Below are positions 17,268 to 24,802 of a DNA stretch of 64,000 nt, in pieces. The translations under genes were made by a program, and so were the position numbers. Origin of the DNA: Pseudaminobacter sp040045035 (GTDB taxonomy: Bacteria; Pseudomonadota; Alphaproteobacteria; Rhizobiales; Rhizobiaceae); NCBI RefSeq assembly GCF_040045035.1, contig NZ_JBDZDS010000011.1, positions 62,001-126,000 on the forward strand, written 5' to 3'. Numbering within the stretch: position 1 is the stretch's first letter; every line of letters starts with the position of its first letter. Below the pieces are notes generated by a model. The model searched no databases. It was given only the letters and a program-made list of their open reading frames with translations, and was not told the origin of the DNA.

Positions 17268-17281
17268 TTGATCTCGATCAA
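17268..17281. promoter_or_regulatory. FNR/FixK box upstream of hemN
   Basis: TTGATCTCGATCAA is a perfect match to the FNR/FixK consensus (TTGAT-N4-ATCAA). It is centred 60 bases before the hemN start codon, compatible with a class II promoter starting around 17233. hemN control by FNR/FixK under low oxygen is well established in rhizobia. Confidence 0.9.
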
Positions 17282-17304
17282 GGCCGTCGGAGAGGTCTTT
17301 TGCA

Positions 17305-17354
17305 CCGCCGCGCCCTGCCCCGGCGCGGCGGCGAGCCCGCCACAAGGCGGGCTC
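17305..17354 (-). terminator. Double hairpin after tamB
   Basis: Two perfect GC stems follow the tamB stop: GAGCCCGCC/GGCGGGCTC (17333-17341 with 17346-17354, loop ACAA) and CCGCCGCGCC/GGCGCGGCGG (17305-17314 with 17322-17331). On the minus strand they are followed by TGCAAAAGACC, without a clear U tract. They likely separate tamB from the hemN promoter. Confidence 0.6.
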
Positions 17355-20300
17355 AGTAGTCCTTTTCGTAGAACACGCCGAGGCTGGAATCGCCATCGGA
17401 CCCCACCGCGCCCTTCGCCTTGAGGTCCTTGGTGATGTCGAGATTGACCGTGCCGCGCGTGGAGCCCTGGGCACCCGCCTCCACACCCAGATAGATATTG
17501 TCCTGGATATAGCGGCCGGCGCGCACGGCGGCGTTGCCCTTGCTGTCGGTGACCACGTCGAGATCGTCGAGGCCGGTGGCGTTGCGCAAATTGCCCAGCA
17601 GCGAGTTATTGGAGCCACCGGCCAGCTCGGCCGCGGCTGCGGCAAGCTGCGCGATCTGGAAGGCCGACAGCTCGTCGATGCCGCGGTTGAAGATCAGGCG
17701 GGCGAGCACTTCGTCCTGCGGCAGCTCGGGCTGCGAGGAGAATTTTACACTGATGTCGGAGGCACGGCCCGAGACCGTGATGAACACGGTGATGTCGGTG
17801 CCCTGCGAGCGCGCCACGAAGTTGAGGAACGGGTTGAGGTCGCCCACCAGCGTGACCGTGCCTTCGTCGAAGGTGATGCGCTGGCTGAGGATGCTGAGCC
17901 GGCCGCGGATGAGCTGGAAGCCGCCAACCGGCTGGATGTCGGACACCGGGCCGGTGAGCTTGACCTGGCCGCCGAGCTCGGCATCCAGCCCGCGCCCGCG
18001 CACGAAGACGCGGGCCGGCGCATTGACGCTGACGTCGAGCCGCATGACGCTCGGCCGGCCGGTCGGCGTGGGCGTGCCGTCATTGGCGCGCGCGCGCTTC
18101 AGCGTCTCGGCCACCCCTTGAGACGGCTTGAGGTGCTTGACGTCGAGCGCGGCCGCACCACCGGCGAAGCTTTCCGGCACGGTGATCTCGGCGCGGCTGA
18201 CATTGATATTGCCCGAAAGCACCGGATCGCGCGCGAGCGGGCCGGTGATGGCAAGGCTGCCCCCGACCGTGGCCACCACCAGCGTGCCGTCGGCATAGCG
18301 GGCATCGTTGAGCGTGACGCGGATGTCAGCCGGGAAGCTTGCCGCTGCGTCGAGCGAGATGGTGCCGGTGGCGCTGACCGAGCCGCCGGCGGCGAGATTG
18401 GCCGAGGCGTTGCGGATCGTGACCTGGTCGCCGTCGATGGTGCCCATGACCGCGATGGACTGCAGGCGGACATTGCTTTCCGGATCGACGAATTCGGCGC
18501 CCTGGGTGGAGAACATGCCCCGGATGGACGGGTTCTTCAGGTTGCCGGAAATGGTGGCGTTTGCCGAAAGCGTGCCGCCCGCCTGCGCGCCGCGCTCGGC
18601 GAGAAAGCGGTTGGCCAGCGCCAGCGGCGCCTCTCCGCGGACGGTGAGGTCCACGCCCTCGCCGGAGACCGGCACGCGGCCGCTGGCTGTGAGAGACAGG
18701 CCCTGCGGACCGCTGGCGGTGGCCGACGACAGCGTCAGCACCTTGTCGGCGAAATGGCCGGAAGCGGCGATTTCGAGCGGTGCAGCACCCGCTTCTTCCA
18801 ATGCGGCCGCGCGAATGCCCGCGCCGTGCAGGTTGAAGGTCGCCGCCGGGTTGGCGATCTGGCCGGAAACCTTGGCGCTGCCGGAGATGTTGCCGCCGAG
18901 CCCTTGGCCGGGGGCGGCTGTGTTGAGCACGGCGAGCGGGAAGGATTCGAGCCCGATGTCGAGCGCCAGTGCACCCTTGTCGAGCGGCACGGCGCCGCTG
19001 GCCGTGGCGCGCAGGCCGTCGGGGCTGGTCACCGCCGCCTTGACGTTCAGCCGGCTGGCTGTGGAGTTGCCTTCGGCTTCGAGGTTGATCGAGGCAAGAC
19101 CCGCTTCGCGCAGGGCGGCGGCGGCGATCGAATTGCCCTTGAGCGAGAAGCGCACGTCCGGGTTGGCGCGGGTGCCGCCGATTTTGCCGGTGCCGTCGAC
19201 CGTGCCGGCCAGCGCCAGGTCCGGGCGGACGGCGTTGGCAATGGCCAGCGGCAGCTTGGTGATGCTGACGGCGAGGTCCAGCTTTTCGTCGATCTCGCCG
19301 CGCGCGCTGACGCGCCCGCCGCCGACGTCGAGCACGAGATCATCGATGGAGATCTTTTCGCCGCGCATCTGCAGCGCGGCCGGTTCGGCGAGCTTCGCGG
19401 CGAGATTGCCCTGGGTCAGCTGCGCCTGCTGCAGGGCAAGCCGATAGCCGCCCTCGACAGGCGACAACGCGCCGGAAGCGGCGGCGACGGCTCCATTCTC
19501 GAGCCTCGCATTGGTCTGGAAATTCGTCGTCCGGCCTTCCTGCCTGGCGGTGGCCTGCAGCGTGGCGACATCGACGCCCCCGGCAACAAGCTTGCTGGCG
19601 TTCAGCGAGCCGTCGGCGATCGGCACGCCGAACAGGTCGGCGACGGTCGCGTTGAGATCGGCCTTGCCGACATGGACGGTTTCGACCACCAGCTTGTTGA
19701 TGTCGGCGCGGACGGTAGCGTTCTGCTTGCCGTCCTGATGGGTCAACGCAATATCGGCATTGACCGCGCCGGTGGCCTGCTTGAGCAGCAAGGCCGCGGC
19801 GGTGGAAACATCAGGCGCAGCGAGCGACAGCTTGCCGTCGAGCAGGCCGTCCTTGTTCTGCGTCACATCGCCGGTGATGCGGGCGCCGCCTGCGGTGAAT
19901 TTCAGGTCGCCGAGGCGCTTTTCGTCGTCATTGACGGCGACTGCCGAGGCAAGCTCGACCCTGACCCCGTCAAGGAAGGCGTTGCCGGTGACATTGCCGT
20001 TAAGGTCGCCCTTCTGCAGCGTGCCTTCGAAGTCGAGCACGGCATTTTGTAGCGTCTTGCCGACCAGCGTGCCGGTCGGAACCTCGGCGCCGAAAGTCAG
20101 GCCGATCAGCCCTTCGGTGCCGGAAGCGCGGCCCTTGGCGGTGAGGCGGCCGGCGGCCTTGTCGGACACCAGCGCCAGATCCGCCACCGAGAGGTCGAAG
20201 CCGAAATCGGCAGTGCCGGTGGCGAAGCGGCCATCGGCCTTGGCCTCAACCTGGTCGTTGAAGATGCGCAGCTGCCGCGCCACCAGGCCGGTCTCGCCGC

Positions 20301-21963
20301 GCGCGACGCCGCCGGTGATGCGGGTTTGCCCATGCAGCAGATTGTCGGCAGCCGGCGTGCCGATGCCCAGCCCCTCGGCCGTGCCGTCGAGCGCGAGGTC
20401 GAAGGCGCCGGTGAGCGGCTTCAGCTCGCCCTTGGCGACGAGATCGGCGCCGCCGGAAAGCTGCCGGTCGGCCAGGCTGGAGAACGGAGCCAGCGATCTG
20501 GCCTTGAGGCCGATGTCGCCTTTGAAGACGAATTCGGAAATGTCGCCGGCAAGCGACAGCGAGAAGCCGTTGGCCGCGATTTCGGCTTTGGCGAGCTTCA
20601 CCGGCGCGCCGGCGCTCCATTCCCCGCCGACATCCAGCGCGATGTGGTCGCCCAGCGCCTCGGTGACATCGGCGCGCTTGGCGACGATGCCGGACACGCC
20701 GCCGGTGGCAGCGAAGGTGAGATGGCGCGACGCCGGGTCGGCAATGTTCTGTGCCAGGCCCGAGAGCAGCATCTCGGCCGACTTGGACGAGAAAGTCTCG
20801 GTTGCGAGGTCGTCGATCTTCAGCGAGCCCGACCACTCGTCGCCCGGCTTGTCGCCAAAGGCCAGCGCGAGGCTGGCGCGCTGCACGGTGTTCTGGCCCG
20901 GCACGGGCAGAAGCACCGGCTTGCCGGCGGGGTCGGCGATGTCGGCATTGAGCGTCAGGCGCTGGAGGAACCCGTCGGGGGCCGTCTCGGCGGTAGCCTT
21001 CAGGTCAAGCGCCGCGCTTTGCAGGTCGAGCTTTTCCAGGAGCAAGCCGCCGCCGTCGCGTACCAGGCCGGCGGTCTGCAGCTTCGTCTCGGCGCCGAAG
21101 AAATCGCGGAAGCGCGGCGACACCAGCTGGGCGATGGGTCCATGTAGGTCGGCATTGAAGCCGAAGCCGTCGTCCCGATGACGCACTTCGGCCGTGCCGG
21201 TCAGCGCGCGCAGGCCATCGGCATCGAGCGTCAGGTTGAGGTCGAGGTCCGAGATCGGCCCCTTGCCGCCCAGCGCCAGCGCCATGGGCGGGCGCCCCTC
21301 GACGTTGAGAAGATTGGCGACGATGCCGTTGGCCGGCTCGTCGAGCTTCAGGTCGAGGTCGAGCACCTGCGTGGAATTGGCATAGGCCGCCCGGAGCGCG
21401 AGCTGGCCGCCCGGCCCGTCGAGGCGGTTGACGTTCAGCGTGGTGTCGAGCGAGCCGTCGGCAAGCTGCAGGTTGCCGGTGATCGCCACATCGGCGGCAA
21501 GGCCGAAGACGCTTTCGTCGAAGGTGACATGCGGCACCTCCAGCGCGCCGAGCGAGACCGAGAGCGGCAGCTCGGGCACCTGGAAACCGCCGGCTTCCGG
21601 CGCCGGCGCGCCTTCCGCCGGCAAGGGCTTGCGCATGACGTCGATGCGGTCGGCGGCGAGCCTGTCGATCGATAGCCGGCCGAGCAGCAGCGCCGAGCGG
21701 GTCCAGACGATGCGCGCATTGGTGATGCGCAGCCACACGCCCTCGCGGTCGGCGATGGTGATCTCGCCGATGGTGGCATCGGACGACAGCGCGCCCTGGA
21801 TGTTGTCGATATGGATCTGGCGGTCCGGCGTCGAAAGCTGGTTCTCGACGAAGCCGACGAAATAGGAGCGCTCTGCGTCGGCCGAATCCTGCGCGAGCGC
21901 CGACAGCGCGAACGCGGTCAGCGCGCCGACGAAAAGGGCGATGGCCAGAATGATCCGGGTCAA
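17353..21963 (-). CDS. tamB: TamB (translocation and assembly module inner-membrane/periplasmic protein, DUF490)
   Basis: 1536-residue protein with an N-terminal membrane anchor/signal (IILAIALFVGALTAFALSALA) and a very long beta-taco rich in hydrophobic/glycine repeats. The C-terminal DUF490 domain ends in the typical GVFYEKDY. The segment GRLSILSQRITFDEGTVTLVGDLNP is a DUF490 hallmark. It spans the periplasm and acts with TamA in outer-membrane protein and lipid trafficking. The start overlaps the tamA stop by 4 bases (ATGA), so the two are translationally coupled. Confidence 0.95.
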   Translation of the reverse strand: MTRIILAIALFVGALTAFALSALAQDSADAERSYFVGFVENQLSTPDRQIHIDNIQGALSSDATIGEITIADREGVWLRITNARIVWTRSALLLGRLSIDRLAADRIDVMRKPLPAEGAPAPEAGGFQVPELPLSVSLGALEVPHVTFDESVFGLAADVAITGNLQLADGSLDTTLNVNRLDGPGGQLALRAAYANSTQVLDLDLKLDEPANGIVANLLNVEGRPPMALALGGKGPISDLDLNLTLDADGLRALTGTAEVRHRDDGFGFNADLHGPIAQLVSPRFRDFFGAETKLQTAGLVRDGGGLLLEKLDLQSAALDLKATAETAPDGFLQRLTLNADIADPAGKPVLLPVPGQNTVQRASLALAFGDKPGDEWSGSLKIDDLATETFSSKSAEMLLSGLAQNIADPASRHLTFAATGGVSGIVAKRADVTEALGDHIALDVGGEWSAGAPVKLAKAEIAANGFSLSLAGDISEFVFKGDIGLKARSLAPFSSLADRQLSGGADLVAKGELKPLTGAFDLALDGTAEGLGIGTPAADNLLHGQTRITGGVARGETGLVARQLRIFNDQVEAKADGRFATGTADFGFDLSVADLALVSDKAAGRLTAKGRASGTEGLIGLTFGAEVPTGTLVGKTLQNAVLDFEGTLQKGDLNGNVTGNAFLDGVRVELASAVAVNDDEKRLGDLKFTAGGARITGDVTQNKDGLLDGKLSLAAPDVSTAAALLLKQATGAVNADIALTHQDGKQNATVRADINKLVVETVHVGKADLNATVADLFGVPIADGSLNASKLVAGGVDVATLQATARQEGRTTNFQTNARLENGAVAAASGALSPVEGGYRLALQQAQLTQGNLAAKLAEPAALQMRGEKISIDDLVLDVGGGRVSARGEIDEKLDLAVSITKLPLAIANAVRPDLALAGTVDGTGKIGGTRANPDVRFSLKGNSIAAAALREAGLASINLEAEGNSTASRLNVKAAVTSPDGLRATASGAVPLDKGALALDIGLESFPLAVLNTAAPGQGLGGNISGSAKVSGQIANPAATFNLHGAGIRAAALEEAGAAPLEIAASGHFADKVLTLSSATASGPQGLSLTASGRVPVSGEGVDLTVRGEAPLALANRFLAERGAQAGGTLSANATISGNLKNPSIRGMFSTQGAEFVDPESNVRLQSIAVMGTIDGDQVTIRNASANLAAGGSVSATGTISLDAAASFPADIRVTLNDARYADGTLVVATVGGSLAITGPLARDPVLSGNINVSRAEITVPESFAGGAAALDVKHLKPSQGVAETLKRARANDGTPTPTGRPSVMRLDVSVNAPARVFVRGRGLDAELGGQVKLTGPVSDIQPVGGFQLIRGRLSILSQRITFDEGTVTLVGDLNPFLNFVARSQGTDITVFITVSGRASDISVKFSSQPELPQDEVLARLIFNRGIDELSAFQIAQLAAAAAELAGGSNNSLLGNLRNATGLDDLDVVTDSKGNAAVRAGRYIQDNIYLGVEAGAQGSTRGTVNLDITKDLKAKGAVGSDGDSSLGVFYEKDY

Positions 21964-23888
21964 AACGCTTGTCCTATTCCGACATAAAAGCCGATGGTGG
22001 GATCGCCCGGGCCGCGATTGAGCGGTACGGCTGCGTCGAGCCTGATCGGCCCAAGCCCGGTGATGTAGCGCACGCCGCCACCGACGCCGACGCGAAGCTG
22101 GTCCCTGAAGTTCGGGATGGAATCGCCGCCGACATAGCCGGCATCGGCGAAGCCGACCAAGCCGATGGTGTCGGTGACGCGGGCGCGCAGCTCGGCCGAA
22201 CCCTCGATCAGGGAGCGCCCGCCGATAATGCGGCCATCGCCCACCGGCACGCCGATGTTGCGATAGGCATAGCCACGCACCGAGCCGCCGCCGCCGGCAA
22301 AGAACAGCTTGTCGGGCGCGATCTCGGCCACCGAAGGCCCGGCAATGGCACCGAGCTTGAGGCGGCCGGCGGCGACTATGCGCTTCTCCTCGCCAAAGCC
22401 GAAATAGGCGCGGCCCTCGGCCATGGCCCGCATCGCCGGATTGCCGTAGTTGAACTCGTAGAAGGGCTCCAGCGACACTTCGGCGTAGTAGCCTTCCGTG
22501 GCGTCGGCCTTGTCGTCGCGGCTGTCATAGATGTCGCCGCCGACGAGGCCGACATTGACGAAGTTGCGGCGGCCGAAGACATCGTCCTCGAAGCGGGCGG
22601 CGCCGGCATTGAGCGCCATGCGGCCGGACAGCTGGTCGCTGAAGATCTGGGTCAGGCCGGTCTCGGCGGTGACGCCAGTGCGGGTGTAGGCGTCTAGCAC
22701 CTCGCGGTCGCCGACCACGGAAGCATAGAAATCGGTGTCCGGCGTGTAGAGGCCCGGCCTGGTGAAGGTGGCGCCGAGCCGGTAGGTCAGTTCCTTCGGA
22801 TTGAAGGTGTTGACGAGGCCCAGCACCTTGGCGTCGAGGCGCAGGCGCTCGGCATGGCCGAACAGGTTGCGGTGCAGCCAGTAGGCTTCCACGCCCGCCC
22901 CGTCGAGCGTGGAATAGCTGCCACCGAAGCCGAAACGGCGCGGCAGGCGCTCCTGCACTATGAGGCTGATGGGCAGCTGGCCGTCCGCGCCGATCGTGTC
23001 GCCTTCCTGGAAGCGCATGGCGCGGAACACGTCGAGCCGCGACAGCCGCTTGCTGGCGCGGGCGAGATCGTCGGGGTCGTATTCCTGGCCGGGCTCCAGC
23101 CCGGTCATCCAGGCGAGGAATTTCGGGTCGATGCGCTCGGTGCCCTCGACCTCGACCGGCGCGTAATAGGCCATGCGGCCGGGCTCGATGGTGAGCGTGG
23201 CGTTCACCACGTCGCGGTCGTGGGCGGCCTCGACGCGACGGTCGGCCACGCTTGCCTTGGCATAGCCCTGCTGGCGCCAGGCCTCGACCGCCAGCCGTTC
23301 GGCGGAAAGGATGACGCCCGAGCGGGCCACCTCGCCCGGCGCGAAGCCGACGTGCTCCGGCTGCTCGACCTCGTCATCGGGCCTCACCGGCGGCGGGGCG
23401 CGATTGACGATGCTGGTCTCGCCGAACAGGAAGACGGGGCCCGGATTGACCACGACACTGACCGCGACCGGATCGGGCAGTTCGGTGTCGGGCGGCAGGT
23501 CGGCCGCCTCGCGCCCGCCTATGAGAATGCTGATGCTGCCGCCATAACGGCCTTCGCTGTAGAGCGCGGCGAGCAGACGGCGGTAGTCGCCGCGCGCCTT
23601 GGCGAGCAGGCCGGCGGCACCCGAGGCCGGCTTCTCGTGGTCCTTCCAAAGGGTGGAAGCACCCTTGAGCTTCGATTCGACATCTTCATTGCCGCCGGAA
23701 ACGGAGAAGTCGACCGTATAGTTCTGCGGCTCGCCGATGACCTCTTCCGACGAATCAGTCTTCTTAGCTCCGAAGATATGGACGCCGAACAGCTCGAAGG
23801 CCGCCGCCGGCGCGGCAGGCACGGCAGACAGACCTATTCCAGCAAGCAGGCAGAGCCCCCGCGAAGTCCTGGCAGTAAAAAGTCTCAC
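21960..23888 (-). CDS. tamA: TamA (BamA/Omp85-family outer-membrane protein)
   Basis: 642-residue Omp85 protein: signal peptide (MRLFTARTSRGLCLLAGIGL, ending AAPAAAF), three POTRA-like domains to about residue 310, then a 16-strand barrel. The barrel has the conserved lid-lock-type segment SVRGYAYRNIGVP and ends in a terminal phenylalanine (YVGIGQAF). First gene of the tamAB pair. About 240 bases without a gene lie upstream up to the gdx terminator and must contain its promoter; no site stands out there. Confidence 0.94.
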   Translation of the reverse strand: MRLFTARTSRGLCLLAGIGLSAVPAAPAAAFELFGVHIFGAKKTDSSEEVIGEPQNYTVDFSVSGGNEDVESKLKGASTLWKDHEKPASGAAGLLAKARGDYRRLLAALYSEGRYGGSISILIGGREAADLPPDTELPDPVAVSVVVNPGPVFLFGETSIVNRAPPPVRPDDEVEQPEHVGFAPGEVARSGVILSAERLAVEAWRQQGYAKASVADRRVEAAHDRDVVNATLTIEPGRMAYYAPVEVEGTERIDPKFLAWMTGLEPGQEYDPDDLARASKRLSRLDVFRAMRFQEGDTIGADGQLPISLIVQERLPRRFGFGGSYSTLDGAGVEAYWLHRNLFGHAERLRLDAKVLGLVNTFNPKELTYRLGATFTRPGLYTPDTDFYASVVGDREVLDAYTRTGVTAETGLTQIFSDQLSGRMALNAGAARFEDDVFGRRNFVNVGLVGGDIYDSRDDKADATEGYYAEVSLEPFYEFNYGNPAMRAMAEGRAYFGFGEEKRIVAAGRLKLGAIAGPSVAEIAPDKLFFAGGGGSVRGYAYRNIGVPVGDGRIIGGRSLIEGSAELRARVTDTIGLVGFADAGYVGGDSIPNFRDQLRVGVGGGVRYITGLGPIRLDAAVPLNRGPGDPTIGFYVGIGQAF

Positions 23889-24087
23889 TCAAGCTCCTAG
23901 ACGCCGGTCGAATAGGCCGAACGCACCAAAACCAGCGCGCCTCGAAAAGCTCTCCGCCCCCTCAAGAGAGAGGTCGATACTAGGTGATCGCGAAGTGGGA
24001 AAAAAGCCTCGGCAACAAAACAGGCAGAAAATCGGATGCAATTTTCAGTCGACATGTGACTGAAAGTAGACGCCAAAGGTTGCAGGT

Positions 24088-24123
24088 TTGCAAATGACCG
24101 CTGGGTGCGGCGGCCATTTGCAA
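24088..24123 (-). terminator. Hairpin after the gdx/sugE gene
   Basis: TTGCAAATGACCGC and GCGGCCATTTGCAA form a 14-bp stem with one mismatch and an 8-base loop, starting 5 bases beyond the stop codon of the SMR gene. It lacks a long U run. Best read as that gene's terminator. Confidence 0.6.
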
Positions 24124-24128
24124 CTTCC

Positions 24129-24449
24129 TCAGTGGCCCGAGCTGAGCTTCAACCCGATGAGGCCCGCCACGATCAGCGACACGCTGACGATGCGGAACAG
24201 GGTGGCAGCCTCGCCGAAAGCGATGATGCCGACGATGAAGGCGCCGATGGCGCCGATGCCCGTCCAGATGGCGTAGGCGGTGCCGAGCGGCAGCGTCCGG
24301 AGGGCCAGCGCCAGCAACCACAGGCTAATCAGCATGGTGACGCCGGTGACGATGGAAGGCATGAGTCTGCTGAAGCCCTCCGACTGCTTCATCGTCGACG
24401 ACCAGACGACCTCGAAGACGCCGGCGAAGAAGAGATAAATCCATGCCAT
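24129..24449 (-). CDS. gdx: Guanidinium exporter Gdx (SugE-type small multidrug resistance protein)
   Basis: 106-residue SMR protein with four membrane helices. The Gdx/SugE signature is visible rather than EmrE: MAWIYLFFAGVFEVVWSSTM with the essential Glu in helix 1, GFSRLMPS, and GTAYAIWTGIGAIGAFIVG. Close in layout to E. coli SugE. Known Gdx proteins export guanidinium in exchange for protons. A guanidine-II riboswitch-like element about 250-285 bases upstream on the same strand agrees with this role. Confidence 0.9.
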   Translation of the reverse strand: MAWIYLFFAGVFEVVWSSTMKQSEGFSRLMPSIVTGVTMLISLWLLALALRTLPLGTAYAIWTGIGAIGAFIVGIIAFGEAATLFRIVSVSLIVAGLIGLKLSSGH

Positions 24450-24537
24450 ATGCTTACTGTCCTCTGTGCTTGCAGGGCGCGCCTAGAGCTGCGCCGGTTT
24501 GAAATTCCGGAATCTGAGCGCAGGAATAGGGCCGGCG

Positions 24538-24672
24538 TCAAATGGCCGTCGTGCATTTTCGACATGAACCGGCATGCCGCGCCACAAGCCAGACGGCAAG
24601 GACGACGGGTCCACGCCGCGAGCTGCAATTGCGAAACGATGCCCGGGAAGGGAGCGGGATGGATTGGTCCAT
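24538..24672 (-). CDS. Possible 44-residue small ORF between riboswitch-like element and gdx
   Basis: An ATG-started 44-codon frame lies between the riboswitch-like element and gdx, beginning MDQSIPLPSRASFRNC and containing a short hydrophobic run (GPVVLAVWLVA). It has only weak ribosome-binding signals and no recognised homology. It may be a leader peptide or noise. The remaining 88 bases before gdx show nothing else. Confidence 0.15.
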   Translation of the reverse strand: MDQSIPLPSRASFRNCSSRRGPVVLAVWLVARHAGSCRKCTTAI

Positions 24673-24694
24673 TACTTCGGGTCTCCGAAACAAT

Positions 24695-24734
24695 GGGGCC
24701 GTCCCCGATGGTCTTAGACGCGGGCCGTCCCGCG
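24695..24734 (-). promoter_or_regulatory. Candidate guanidine-II (mini-ykkC) riboswitch
   Basis: Read on the minus strand, two successive hairpins carry ACGG tetraloops. CGCGGG-ACGG-CCCGCG occupies 24734-24719, then 12 bases (TCTAAGACCATC), then GGGG-ACGG-CCCC at 24706-24695. Tandem GGG-ACGR-CCC hairpins with a short linker are the defining features of the guanidine-II riboswitch, known to control SugE/Gdx exporters. The next gene downstream on the strand is gdx. The distance to its start (about 245 bases) is longer than usual. The structure is seen directly; ligand binding is inference. Confidence 0.75.
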
Positions 24735-24802
24735 CGGGCTCGATATAGACAACTCCCGGGCCAATGGCCAGACCCGAACGCGCGCAGCGTCGGCTATCGG
24801 CA

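Noticed and set aside
18118..20052. 644-residue plus-strand frame inside tamB
   Set aside because: Opposite a continuous, well-formed TamB; no ribosome-binding site or recognisable domain.
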